DNA of 64,000 nt from Gorsachius magnificus. Lineage: Eukaryota; Chordata; Aves; Pelecaniformes; Ardeidae. A program made the position numbers and the translations under genes. Position 1 is the first letter of the stretch. Each line of letters opens with the position of its first letter. The stretch is from the NCBI GenBank assembly GCA_034008185.1, contig CM067109.1, positions 58,272,801-58,336,800 of the forward strand, in the 5' to 3' direction. The notes under the pieces were generated by a model, which worked only from the letters and a program-made list of their open reading frames with translations, did no database searches and had not been told where the DNA came from. Of the stretch, positions 45,301 through 59,000 are shown in pieces.

Positions 45301-48300
45301 ATAAAATATAGAGGATGAGTTTCTATTTCTTTCTGCTATGGTTATTTTTTCATAATTTTTAAATCTTGTACTTATATTAGAGAGCATTATTCCTCCCACT
45401 TGGACTGTACTCTTAGTACCTCAGTCTTTGATGGCAAGTTTTGCTTGCACAGTGACACAAGATTCAGCCTTATTTAGGTACGTTAGAATGTCTGGAAAAT
45501 AACCCTAAGAGATAACACGCAAGAAAATATTAAAAAGTGCTTACTTTTTTAGTGTCTGCCTTCTTCACATCAGTCTTGAGAACACACAAAGAGTTCATGT
45601 AAGGCTCATTTTGGCAAGGAATGAGTTGTACCAGAATAAACTGATGCCAAAAGAGTGGATTTTTAATAAGCAGATAATTTAAACTGGAATAAATTGCTAG
45701 GCAATTTGGGAGTCTCTGTGTTTTCCTTTATGGACTCTGTTTGTAATTGTGAATGCCGTCTTTGAATATATTCCTAAATCTATTCACTGCTAAAGCCACA
45801 AGCTGCTCTTTGCCTTCATTTTATATTTTCACCCTATTTTATCCCATGACTGAGGGGACTGTTGGCCAAGCTACTAGTAAATTTTTAGTGTACAGAGGTG
45901 ACTCTCTCTCCAGAAACAAATGTCTACCCAGACTAGAAGCTGTCTCCCACCACGAAAACCTGGCTTTTCCAGAGAGCAGTTTGCAATGTCCTATTGTAGC
46001 TGATAAAAAGGTTATATCCTCCCAAAGAAGGAGGAGGAAAACAGGTGGTTCTTAGTATCTTAAGGTGATAGGAAAGGTGCTCAGGAAGTTTTGGTAGGGG
46101 AGAGGAAAAGATGGAAAAATCTTTATAGGCAGAAGAGTACAGTTTAGCAACACCCCGAACAAGGCCAGAGAAGACAAAACTTGCCCCCACAGACTTCCAC
46201 AGGAATTAGGAAATACTGTGGTTAAGGAAGAATTCTGCTCCTCCATGTCTTGATAAAAGGCACTGGTAATGCCCACCAGTGTGCTCAGCTACCTGTTTCC
46301 TTGTTCCATTCACAGTTTTGTTGATATTTTGAGGGAGGAAGTATGTTTCCAGCACAAGAAGAGTCTTAAAAGTCAATTCATTCTGAATAAAACAGGCAGC
46401 ATGGATTCAGGAATGAAATTTAGATAAGGTATTTGGCAGAAGTTGCACCAATACAAAATCAAAGTATAGGGAAATAATTGATATTGTTAAATTTCCAGAA
46501 ATAGCAAATATCAAGTACTCCAGCAGCTGAGCTGCCACACAGACATCTTGTGACAGGCCAAACTCTGTCCCTGGAATAGCACTAGGTAAAAGTTCTACAG
46601 AGGTGCCTGAGCTTGGAAGGGAAATTGACTGCCTATAGTTAAAATAATGGTTCTAGGATTACTGCTGTCTCAGTGCTTCTTGGGTTACATACAAATGAGT
46701 GGAAGTAATAAATGAAAGAAAACATTGAATAAAAATCCAGATGAACAACATACAAAAAGAATGGTGAGCCTAATCTCTGTGGCTGGAAAGGCTGGTAAAG
46801 GAGAATGAAGGGATGCTCCTTGTGATGAGGGAAAGCACAAAAGAACAAAAGAAATACCATAGTGGCAAAGTTTATGGGGGCAAGAAGGATGGGGTTTGGG
46901 GGTGGGTGTCTGCTAATATAGTTGGGAATAACTGTTTGTAAGTTTCTGTGCCAAAAATCTTGACTGGTTTTTTTCCAGCTTTATTGGTGGACATGAAAGA
47001 TTTTACAATTCCTTACATGTCTTGCCTCATTTGTATGGCAGCTAAAATATTACTGCAAAAAGGAATACTACAAATGCTCACCATAACCAGCCTACTTAGC
47101 TTCATTTGGACTGAAGCATCTCCTTTTTTCCAGGCAACAGCCAAATGTGTAGGACAATGCCAGCTAAGAATCTCTCCTGGGATGCAACACCAGGACATTT
47201 GTATGAGATGCTACCTTGAAATGGTGCACAGACCAGTGAAGAATTTAGTAGTAATACTTAGCTTGTTAGAAAACGCAGATCATATTTATTCCTTTCTTCA
47301 CAGCCTTATTTATGGTACACTGGGACTTTTGAGTGAAGGAATAGCAAACAGTTAATAAAACATTTGATGGGTATTAATTACTTTCCACTTAATTACCTGC
47401 CATGTGGATCTTGTTGAGCTATTGATTACTGACAAACATACATCCCACTGGGGATAGTGTGATTTAACTTCATCCAATGAGTCAATTAGCCCAAGTAACA
47501 CTGGGAGAGCTGGTGCTCTGCCTCTGTAGCTGGGGTTTCTTGCCAAGAATGGTAGATAAGCCATTTATTTGTTCATTAAAACACAGTACTACTGTCAACA
47601 GGAGGCACTTACCAGGTGTTATTGAGATTGGTAAAATGTCACTGTTTCATCAAAGATTAGCAACACTTTGTAGCTGCAAAGTGGGTGAAAAGACCCTCTC
47701 TGATTTGAGAGCACAGATGAATGGATGAGGTCAAGATGTTAACCCCTGTTTGCTTCTCATTTGTGAGAACTTTGGTTACAAATTTGCATCAGCTCTCCCA
47801 AGTGCAAAACATCTTTCACTGTCATTAATTCAGAGGCTGTAGGACAACAGATCCTGAACTGTGGCATGTGAAATTCAATTAATATCACCAAGAGTGAAAC
47901 ACATGGCATGACTCACCAAAACTAAATACTTCTCTGTTCTTCAGTGAGGATGATCTTCCTAGCTGACAAGAATAGCCTGCTGTCTTTCCATGAATTAATC
48001 TGAGAAGGAAAAGATCTTTTTTTATTTTTTCTTTCCCACCTTGTGATTTAAATTGCAGATACAATAAAACATTATTCATATTGATAGCTTCCTCAGTATG
48101 TAACTGAAGGTATAAAACTCCCCTCTTGGCTGGAAACCAAAGTTCTATTAAAAAAACCCAAAAAAACCCAACAAACCAATGAAAAATGCAACAAAATGAG
48201 AATAGGTGGAGAATTAAGTTTGCTCAAGAAATTGTTAAAGTAGATCTTACATGGATTTTGTTAAAGAAAAAATTGGATATAGTAACTATAGATGTCTAGA

Positions 48301-49499
48301 GAAATTATTTTTTTTTAAATATGAAGGTTTGATTAAGATACAATTTGGAGATGATGATATATAATATAATTGAAAGATAGGATAAATTGGCTTAACAGTA
48401 GGTTAAAAAGACATTCTAAAATGAGAAACTTCTAGGTAAACTAAACAACAAATGAACAAATGACTGACCACAAGTACTTGATTACTTTAGATTAGATTAG
48501 ATATATACAAATGTATAAGCCAAAAAATTGACATGGGGACATATCCTTCAGTTTTTTTCTTTTAGAAAAGTCATGAGGCTGTCTTAATAGATGATTTATT
48601 TGACAGTGACCTGCATGAGAATTTGTATTTTCCAAATCCACTGAAAATATTGAGGAAAGGATTCAGATTCTGTCATCTCCTGTAAATGAATGATATTATT
48701 TACCTATGCTATGTATTATTTTGCTTAATAGAATGCATTAATTTCCATTTTACAGTTATCTTTATAGCCATAAGAGCAGAAACTAACTTTTAAATAATAC
48801 TTCAGATAACAGTGAGAAATGTTACAGATTTGTCCTGAGTTCATCTTCACAAACTAAGTTTTTCATGTGTTCTGTAAGAGAGGGTCACTGGGTTTTGAGG
48901 ATGCAACAATATTATTATTGCAACATAAGGAAACCAAATAAATTCAATAGATATTTGTATTGGTATAAACCAAATTGGTTTTAAGGCTGAATTAAGTACA
49001 ATTTTGAAAAATAGAAACAGAAGTATTTAATTCGATGGGTTTTTCAAAGGTTTTGGTTCCTTTAAATTTAAGTACACTTTATGAAGACATTGCATGCTAT
49101 TCAAATGAAGTGGTTCATTAAAATTATACTTACATTTGCAACTGGGAAAATATCTGTGTAAGAATGGGAACAGCAAGGGAAATTTCATAACAGTGTTGAC
49201 ATGTCTTTTTAGACGTGAGTTTCCACTTTACAACCTCGTGAATCAAATAAGACAAAAAAGGACTTTTTTTTTAAGCATGTTTCCCATGTTTCTAGAACTT
49301 TGCAAGGTTGGATGTAGTAGGTTTCTATAAAAATAGCTATGTAAGTTACATTATGCTCTTGTAAGTTACCTTAGTCGCACATGCTGATGTATACCTCACT
49401 TATGTCGGTAGAATAATTTTGGGTTGTTACAAGCAGTTGAGAAGGATCAGGCTCCAAATAATTTCTAAAAAGAAACATACTTATGATACTATTCAACAG
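45301..49499. other. Intergenic, no gene seen
   Basis: The longest open frame (46948-47355) has no recognisable domain, a composition that fits chance, and no splice context. There is a G-rich patch at 46876-46907 with only three good G-tracts close together. Confidence 0.45.
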
Positions 49500-50077
49500 T
49501 GTACTGGGTCTGGCTGGGATGGAATTTACGTTCCTTGTAGGAGCCCATATGATGCTGCGGTTTGCATTGGTGGCTAGAATGGTGTGGATATGGCACCAGT
49601 GTTTTGGCTATTGTTATGCAGTGCTCACACAACATCAAAGCTGGGTCAACAAACACCCCGCTCTCCCCACAAGGCTAGGAGGCTTAGGGGTGGGCAAGAA
49701 TCTGTGAGGGACCCCAAGTGACCAAAGGGATAGCCCATGCCATATGACATCATACTTAGCAATAAAAGCTGGGGGGGAGGAAGGAGGAAGAGGAGGAGTT
49801 AGGAGTTAATGATGTTTGTCTTCCCAAGCAACTCCTATGCATGCTGAGGTCCTGCTTCTCTGGAATTGGCTAGACATCTGCCTGATAATGAGAAATAGGG
49901 CTAAATTTCCTGTTTTTGGTTTGATTCCACGAGTGGCTTTTGTTTCTGTTATTAAACAGCTTTTATCTCAGCCAATGAGCTTGTCCTTCTTCGTGTGTGC
50001 CCCTGTGGTGTTGAGGAGAGGGAGTGAGAAAGCATCTGGGTGGGGGTCTGGCAGCCAGCCAAGGTCAACCCACCACA
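49500..50077 (+). mobile_element. Solo LTR, ERV-L-like, second family
   Basis: A 578-bp element bounded by TG (TGTACTGGGTCTGGCTGGGA) and CA (CAACCCACCACA), flanked by AACAG (49495-49499) and AATAG (50078-50082), a 4/5 target duplication. It is distantly related to the provirus LTRs: both share CTGGGAT near the start, a CACCAGTGTTTTGGCTATTG-type block, and ATTAAACAGCTTTTATCTCA (49951-49970) with its ATTAAA poly(A) signal. An AATAAAA at 49761 may be the TATA-like box. Its sense is the + strand. No internal sequence is present. Confidence 0.9.
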
Positions 50078-53000
50078 AATAGTTACAACTGTAATTGGCT
50101 TTTGGAGAGATTGTACAGCCGGCGTGAGTGCACAGTGTATATATTTATGTACTCACCTCTCATTTTCTCTTTAAAGCTATTAGGATGTGCTGTTTAATTC
50201 AGTCATAGCCTTCACTGCAATAAAACAAGGAAAGCAAAGTTCAAAAGAAAGACATGATCAATAAAATATTGGACTAACTGCTATAAATTTCTCTGACATA
50301 TTCAAGGCATGAGGACAAGATAGGAAGTTCTTAAAATTTCTATTTTTATGTAATTTTTTAATGCAATATAGGTGTCACTGTATCTTACCACAAAGCTCTG
50401 GGAAACTGTGAAATAACATTGGTGAGCAGCAGGGAATGGGGCAGAAATTACTGTAAAACATTCTTGTCTCTCCCAGTATCAGGTTTCTGTGGTGGCAAAT
50501 TAGCATGCTAAAATGAAAGCAATTGACCTATTTTAGATGGTGGTAGAGTTTGTGTGTATGTTGTGGAGGAATTATTTAGTGGAGTGTTGTGCTTTAATGT
50601 GGTTAATGGTAGTACAAAAGGGGAAAGGGACCTTGTTTTTCTGCTTATGCTGTAAACAAGGTTTCAGGGGAAATTCTTTGAAGTACGGAGATCTAAGCCG
50701 GCCAGTTTTGAATCCCCCCTGAGGTACTACAGAGGAACAGTAGGTATCTGATAATGTTTGCACTTCGAGTAAATCTTTTTGGGCATCAAACACAGTGTTG
50801 ACAAACAAGATAAAAAGTGGATTATTTAAAAGCACTGCTTAAGATAAATAGGATACTCATGATTTGTGGTGTTGAAGTTTTTACTGTCTCTCTCCAGACT
50901 TAGAAAAAAGAATGTAAAGCAGTACAGACTAGTTTTTCAAAGGCTTTCTGCTCAACTCGTGTTCTTACACCAAGATCCTCAGCTGAGTTTTCGAAGAGGC
51001 AAGGACCCAGGCCACAGTGAAATCTGGAGGTGTACTGTTGACATCATCATAGGGATTTCATCCCGAGCACTCTCATCACTTTGTGAAATCTGGAGATAGG
51101 AAGCAAAGTGACATTCCCCATCTCTTCAGTATTTCCAAAGATCTGGTCTAACTGCCTGATTTTCTTCCAACAATATGAAACCCGCCTTTGTTGGACTGGG
51201 TCTGTCTGTCTATTTAAGCGCACAGAGAAATATGTGAGCTACAGTGCTGTGGTATTGAGTCAAAATGGTATACCAAGATGTAAGCAGTGCTGACAGAAGC
51301 CAGCAGGGAGCACCATGGTTTAAATATAGCATTTCAGGACTTCAGAAGGGATTAAAAATTCTGCTACAAACAAGGATAATTTACACTGTGTTATGATAAA
51401 CCCAGTGTCTCTTTGTGTTTAAGTACTGTTTTATTTTATTTCCCATTAACTCTGAAAAAGAAAGCAATAAGAAAACATTGCCGTGAACAGTTGTGAAATA
51501 TTAGGTTTGATTATAGTTGTTATTATTATTATATGGCTTGTAGAGTACTTTTATGAATGTGTTTGGCTTCAGTCTATTTGCAGGATCACACTGGTACCCA
51601 TATATAATACACGAACAAGGTTCTCATTCTGTGCTGTTAAAAATTGGTCTCCAAAGATGGTTTGTTTATTGACAAGGCTATGAACTTCTCATTACACCTT
51701 CCATAAAACTTTCTTGAGGCACACTCTTATTAGTTATTAAAGCTAAGATGATATACTTGGCCTGTTGTCCCGGTAGCATCGCTGGAGACCTGAGAAACTG
51801 AAAATTATGGAAATTGGAGCCACTGAAAAATGTAAAAGCCTTCTACAGGACAGGTTCACAATATTGCTCAAAAAAGTAAGTGCTGGCTTGGTCATAACTT
51901 CTGATAGAGACAATGGCCTGATGGTGTGGCCAACAGTGCACACTTTTTCAGCAAAACAGATTTGGGTTTGGGTTTTTTTATGTCAGTGGTGCCGCTTATA
52001 TTCACACAATAAGGCTGTGAAACCTAAGAATGTATTCTCAACTTCATTTGATTGCAGCAAGACACAAGGACCCATATGTAAGAATACAAGTCCTGAGTGT
52101 GCCAGGACCAAATCCTCACCATGTTGAAACTAATATAATAACAGCTTGTTACAGTGTGCAGGAACTGGGATGGGCTGGGGGGTAAAGTCTGGGTTTAGGC
52201 CTTGCCTTTCCTCACAAGCAGCAACGTGACAGAGGAGCTCAGAAATGAAGGTGGCAGTTGCAAGCCAGCTGGGACATAGCTGTGGAGGATTGATTGAGAC
52301 AGGGCCAGTTCTCAGCATTCAAGGATTTCTGTGAACTCCCTGAGAAGAAGGAGGGTTTCTAAAGAGATTTTTCTTCAAATGCACAACCAATCTCTTGGGT
52401 AATAGGACTGACCATCCCTGGCAGAAAAATCCATGTAATACTACAGGCAAGGCCTCAATTACACATCTATTGGCCTCCTGGAAGTGATGACAGAAGATTC
52501 ATCAATAAATGGTTAAAAACACTGCAGAGCTACAGAAGACCACTGTCTTCAGCAACTCCTGTCTCTTCAGATTCTTCAACAAGCATGGAGATAATAAGTG
52601 AAAATTAATACTGTCACTTGGTCCTTTCCAAATGCAATGGTCACATAAATGACAGTGATTTATAATTCCCAATGGGTTTTACAGCCCCACACAAACTACG
52701 TTCTCTAGCCCTTGGAAAACACAATCTTGCAACACATTAGCCTACACATACGTCTTTCTGTCCTTTCATTGGTGTTGGAAAAAAACCCCACAGGTACAAC
52801 CACTGGCCAGCGCAGTCCTGACCTAGTGATCTCTTCTATCTCATCTGGAAAATGAAGAAAATCTCCTGGACTCATAGTGTAAGTTATCTGGAATGGTTTG
52901 AGTCAAACTGTTGTTGCACCTATTCCCAGAGATGCAACTGAAAGAATGACAGATGACCTCAGAAGTTCAGTGAACTGTGAACTGACCTAGGATGCTAAAA

Positions 53001-56000
53001 GACACAATGCATCAAGAGCTATTCCCCCTTAGTCTGGATGGATTTTCAAAGAGGTTTACAGTATTATTTCATGATTCACACATAAGGGCAACCAGTTCCC
53101 TTGCAAGAACTGAGGATATCAAAGCCCCAGCTTAAGGGAAATGTTTTCCAGTCTTATACAATTCTTGTAAAAAACCTACAGACAAATAATAAGATGTTGT
53201 ATGCTTTTAGAAACTATTGAAGAGCTTTCTTGGTTGCAAATTGCAGTCCTCTGTGGTCAAGCACTACTAAAGATGTTCACTTTCAAATTGTGTGTCACTG
53301 TCTACAGCCTAGCTAACTGCAACCTATGGCTTTTATGAGGCTAGGACAACTTTCAGGAAGAAGTGGTCATGACGTTCTACTCTGTTCTGCCTGGTATCTG
53401 GAAGCACCAGACGACAAAACTTGAACCTGTAGTTTGTTCATGGTCCTAGAAGGAAGCACTGTGTGGCAATGCATTTAGGACTGCTTCATTACTTTTCTTC
53501 TCTCTTATTTCTTCTTTTTCTCTCACTTTCCTTTTTTTTTTTTTTTTTTTCCCCTGAGATTTTTCTGCTTGGGTCAGTTTATGGCAATTGCTTTGACCTT
53601 GATGATGAGAACTGGATATGTAAATGTCCTTCATCAAATACCATGTATTTGGTGAAGAACCAAAGTCCTTAGAAGGGCCTTTCAATGGCAACAGAAACAT
53701 TTGAATACGTTTGGAAGTTATTAAAAATATAACCAGGACATTTTGGAAGGGATCAGGAGTGGTAAAATGTGGTTGTTTTAAAAATCAGAGGACAAAAATC
53801 CTCCTCATACTTTCATGTTGCCTTGTTGAGAAGTTAAATAAGATAAATGAGATAAAAATCAAGGAGATTATTGCTTTTTTTCTTGCTTAAAGGTATACTA
53901 GAAATAAAGTGAAGTTTCAACATCCAGTTAAAATTAACCTCAATAAAATTCCTCAAAGGTGTTTTCATATATTTAAAACCACTTTTGCTAAAGAGAGCTA
54001 TGATAAAATCATGTATTTAAGATTTAAAGTTTTGAATATTTGACACCTATCCAAAAATATACAAATAATTACAGAAATATTTATATCACTTTCAGTTAAA
54101 ATACTGTCTATATTACACAGATAAACTTTTTAAACCCTAAAGAGTAGCTGGTAACAACTAGCTTTGTCTTTACCTTAGAAGTATATAAAGATGAGAATTA
54201 GTGTAAATGAGATGTGGAAGTCTATAAAAGATTTTATTAGCTTGACTTTGAAATGACCAACATATTTCATCAAAGCTTAGCCACTATGCAGACTCTTCCT
54301 GCAGAAATGCCAATAGATTTTAACACATTATATATAGCACATTTGTTTATGCTTAGTGCTTTATGACAAAATATTTCAGAAAAGTTTTGGAGTTTATGTC
54401 TTTAATTGGTTCTCCTTTTTATATCTTTCTGCCTGCCAAAAGCAGACTCCATGACAATTATGGGCTGAGCTGTCTTCACTGCAGAGGGCAAGAAAATTAT
54501 AACGAAGATGCTTCACAATGATCTGAGGAAGCTTTCTCTAGGTAACAACACTGTTAAATATATCAGATGTGTATGTTTAAAAATAGTATATGAAATGCCT
54601 CTTTTGGAAAGGTACTGCCAAACTGCTTCCATTGGATCCATCCTGGCTATGGCTTGTACACAAATTCACCTTCACGTTACCCCCCAAAACGAACACCTGA
54701 AAGGAAGCAGCCATCTTTCTGCCAGAATTTGCTCAGGACTGGCAAGACGACAGCAGTCTGGCTCTCCCCACTACTTGAGGCTTTCAGATCCTTTTGGAAA
54801 AGGGCCATAGCCTTATTGGTCTCATTGCATTTTGCAGACCTCTAAGAAAACTGCTGAGGGATGGGCACTTTGGCCATTTCATTTGCAGTCACTAATACCA
54901 CATGTACCACACTCATGTTTTCTAGTTCAGTTGTGTACTGTGTCAGTATGGGAGAGAGACATGGACTTTTTGCAGTGAGAACCATTCTGTTTTATACATC
55001 TGATCCTGGTAGAGTTATGCTGATTTATACAGCTGAAGAACTGTCCTACAGTACATAGATCATAACTGTCCAGACACATACAGTCACAGAAATGAAAAAT
55101 ACTGTATCTTGGAAGACAGTCTGTGTAAAATGCAGCCTTTGAGTAAAACAGCCTGTTTTTTAAAACAAAGACAAGTGCTATTAACAGACAGAAGTTATCT
55201 GCTCTAAATAGTGGGTCAACAGGACACAGTATATTTGCAAGTAATATACAATTCCCATTTGTGATCATAAACACTGTGGGGTCCACATCTCTATGGGTGA
55301 AAACCAAAGTCTGTTAGCATACAGATGTGTGATACCTTTTAAAATCCCTGCAGTATCTTCCTACCTGCTGTGCTTAATTTCAGATTCAAGTGCTGTCATT
55401 AAAGGAAAAAAACCCTACAAAACTGTTTTCGCCTTTATCTGTGCCCTACATTGCATTGGCTTTTCCTCAAATATTTTCCTGGTGCTGCAGCTCCCCAAAC
55501 ATTTTTGAATACCTGATCTTTAGGCCCTCAGCTCCCACTTTTCTTTTTCAAGTTAGCACGTCTGTCTGACATGTAAAATTGCAACTTTTTAATTGTTTTC
55601 TTACAAACAACTTTCTTGCAAGCCTATCTTTACAACGTTCTGTTAGAAAAAAATCTTTACTGTAAAGTTTATATTTAGAATTGTAAAAAACTCTGTTAAA
55701 ATCTGGCAAGCCATAAACTCCCTTCAAAGATCAGTTGCACTAAGCCTAATTCTCATTTTGATTTATTTGACTTTGGATATAATGGTATTAAATTAGCAAA
55801 GACAAGCAATGAACAAAACCCTGGAGATGAATTAGCCATTGTATCCAGTCCATTAATCTCTTCTTCAATTCTGGAGAATTGTGGCTCACCCAGACCCAGA
55901 GATCAAATAAAATGCCTAATTGGGAAAATCCTAAACAAGAGTATCCTGGGGAGCTTGAATTTATTTGTCAACTGTTCAAACAACTATGTTGTTTATATGT

Positions 56001-59000
56001 CTTTAAAACCCTTATACTTTTCCACCACTCCATCTTAATCCAGATACTTTAAACACAGGAGGGTGATTGAGAATTGCTTTCAATTAACTGGAATAGGGAG
56101 AGACACTTATTCTAAAAACAGATAGTTCTGTTGTGAACACTCTGCCAAACATGCTGAGAATTTTAGATCTAAACATCAGGTTTGAGGGATGCTCTGAAAA
56201 CTCTTTGAGGGTAGTAATAAACACAGCTAATGGATATTCTCTTCTTTCAATACCATTTGTATTAAGCACTGTGACTCAATAAGAGCAAGAAATACGGTAT
56301 AAATGAGTGATGCTTTCTAAAAAAGGAGTTCAATAACATTTTTAAAGACATGTGAAAGGAACAAATATAAGAGTCTTCTGCCTGTGATTACTCCAGAATT
56401 ACTTTCTGATTTTCCTGGAGGTCCAGGAACACAACCAACAAAACCGACTTCCACCTGCCCTTGCAGCAGAAATGCAGAGGATAGTTAAAAGTCCATACCT
56501 GGTTTTGAGTCTGATAACATCCCAAATTCCCATTGGTACTAAAACAATAGGGGACCATTAGTCACCTAATATGAAATAATGAATTTTCTGACAGCATTGT
56601 AACTCATCAATAACCTGCCTCTGATCTCTCTTTTGGGAAAAAAAGTCTATGGAAAAATCTGTGGCCAGGAAACACAAGCTGAGGTTGTTGGTTTTTTTCC
56701 CCTTTCTTACATTTTGTGGTCCTAATCACCAGTTTAGATTTGATACAGTGTGGAGATCACAAGTGCACAAAGAAGTTGGTGCTTCTTTCTTGCTACCAAC
56801 TATTTCCTGTTCTCAGTTGCAATAACAGTGATCATGTGATTACATTAATTTGCTTACAGGGTGTACAAATTAGCTCCGGCATGACTGCATTACATATTTT
56901 GATTGTATCCAGAGGGCTGTCATTGGAAATTTTCTCTAATCTAAAGGTGTTTTTGTTTAAGTTGCCAGAGAGATCTGTGTATGACAACCCTCTTGTTCAA
57001 GTCTATAAAGCTTCCAGAGAGGTTACTTAGAAACAATCACATTAATGACAATCTGTACTACAGGACAGAAGAAAATCTGTCAGGGGTGACATAAATATAG
57101 TTCAGGACAGATTAGATGACTTGAAGCCTCTTCTTCCATGCCTATTCTTTAATGATTGTACATCTTTGTCTCCATCAAGTACCAGTCAAGCAAAGAAATA
57201 ATAAATCTAATTGGAACTTTCAGAAAGGAAAATGGGCAGCTGGACAACATAAGACTGATAAAACACATTTTGTCCACAAATTTATCCTCTTTTTGTTTCA
57301 CAGGACTAAGAACTAACACATTCTTCATGAAGGAGAACCAGAGGGAGAAAGTCAGATAGATTACAGTTATAAAAATCTTGCCCTGAAAAGACCGTAGCAT
57401 ATAAATTGGGTTTTTTTCATTCTAACATGAAGGATTTGATGTTTCTGAAGGTTTTCTTTAAAATTTTAAAAAGAAATTAAATCTTTCTTTTTTTAAAAAA
57501 TAATTATTTATTTGTATTCATTTCACACTGAGTTTATTTTCATCTTCCATAAAAAGCAAGTGAAATAAACATATGCACAAATGATTTGCTTTCCTTCAAT
57601 GTACGCCATAAATATTGCTCCCTCTAGCCTGATTTGAAGTGCTAAAATACCCTGTCGCATACTGTGAAGGAGAACATACTTTGACTCTAATGACGACTGG
57701 GATTTATTTATACTGTTATTCAGGCATTCAGGGGACAGCAAATAGAATTCAGAAGTTGCTTGCTAACAGAAAAAGAGTTAAAGTTCTCAATGTTAAGTAC
57801 AGTTCATATTTTTGCACATGTTCAAGTGATACTCTCTTTTCCCCATTAGTAAATCTTTTCTTTGTTGGTTTGTGACTCTTTCTCATTCGCCGTTGCTTCC
57901 ATTTCCTCACTTCTGAGAAAAAGTATGGATCTGTTTCTTCTCGTCTTATCTTCATAATTAGCTGGACACAGATACCTTTGATGACTTTTAAATCTTCTAC
58001 TGAATCACTGACAGAAAGACTTATTTGATGCTACTTTTAATGACTTGCCATTATTTATCTGTGCTGACAGAGATATCTCCACCATCTATTTGACATTAAA
58101 GGCTTTTTTTTTCTATTTCAAAACATCCAAATTACTCACTGATGTTGCATATCTTACTAGTACAAGTTCTTACTAGTTCTTTACACTTTTTTGGTTTTTC
58201 ATTTTTCATCTCAGTTTCTCTCTTAGCCTTTCTTTTTCTCTCATGGCTTCAGAGACTCCTGTTAATCTCACACAAACAATTTAGTCAAAGACTATTTTCT
58301 GAGCTGTGGTGTTGGAAGAAGGGCAGATGGGATGCTGATCAATCAAAAATACAAGCCTGTACCAACTCCACTTCCTTGCTAGACAGAATTCTTTCTATTC
58401 CTTGGATTACTCTTGAGGAACTTTTCCTATATTCAATGTTTATCTTTCTATTACTTGTGAATTTTTGATCTCTTTTTTTGTCAAGACAGTTCCACTTCAT
58501 TAGTCTTGGTGAATCAATGATCTCAATCTACTGTATAGTATCTTGCTCTTCAAATGCCTTATGCTTATGAGTCCCTGGTGCTCTGGAGCCCTCTAAGTAA
58601 AGGAACAGCAAACAAATCTGCTTCTCCCACAAATCACAATCAGTTTTGTTAAATATGTGCTACAAAGTCTGGTTTTGAAAACTCACTTTAACGATAATGT
58701 GGGAAAGATAATTTGGTACAGCTCAGCACTTCTGCCTGGAAAGTTGCTACCTGCTGGCTGCTTGCCTCTATGTCACCAGCAATCTCCTTCACAGAGGGTT
58801 ACTTATGATTCTTCCTATGTTTTACTCACTTTGGGTAATCAAAAGCTGAATAAACCCTGGACCAAAACACCCTACTTCTCTACAGACAGTCCATCTTTGA
58901 GCATTATAAACCACCTTAGTAGGCAGCATGGAGAAAATACTTAGACCTCTGCTATCCATTCTGTACCTGTGCTGTGGATAATTAGTTGAATTCAGTCACT

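Noticed and set aside
46948..47355. 135-codon + strand open frame, the longest in the distal region
   Set aside because: No domain, no homology I recognise, hydrophobic chance-like composition and no splice or promoter context.
55740..55930. A+T-rich, ATTA-rich stretch considered as a conserved non-coding element
   Set aside because: Conservation cannot be judged from a single sequence, and such composition is common throughout this intergenic region.
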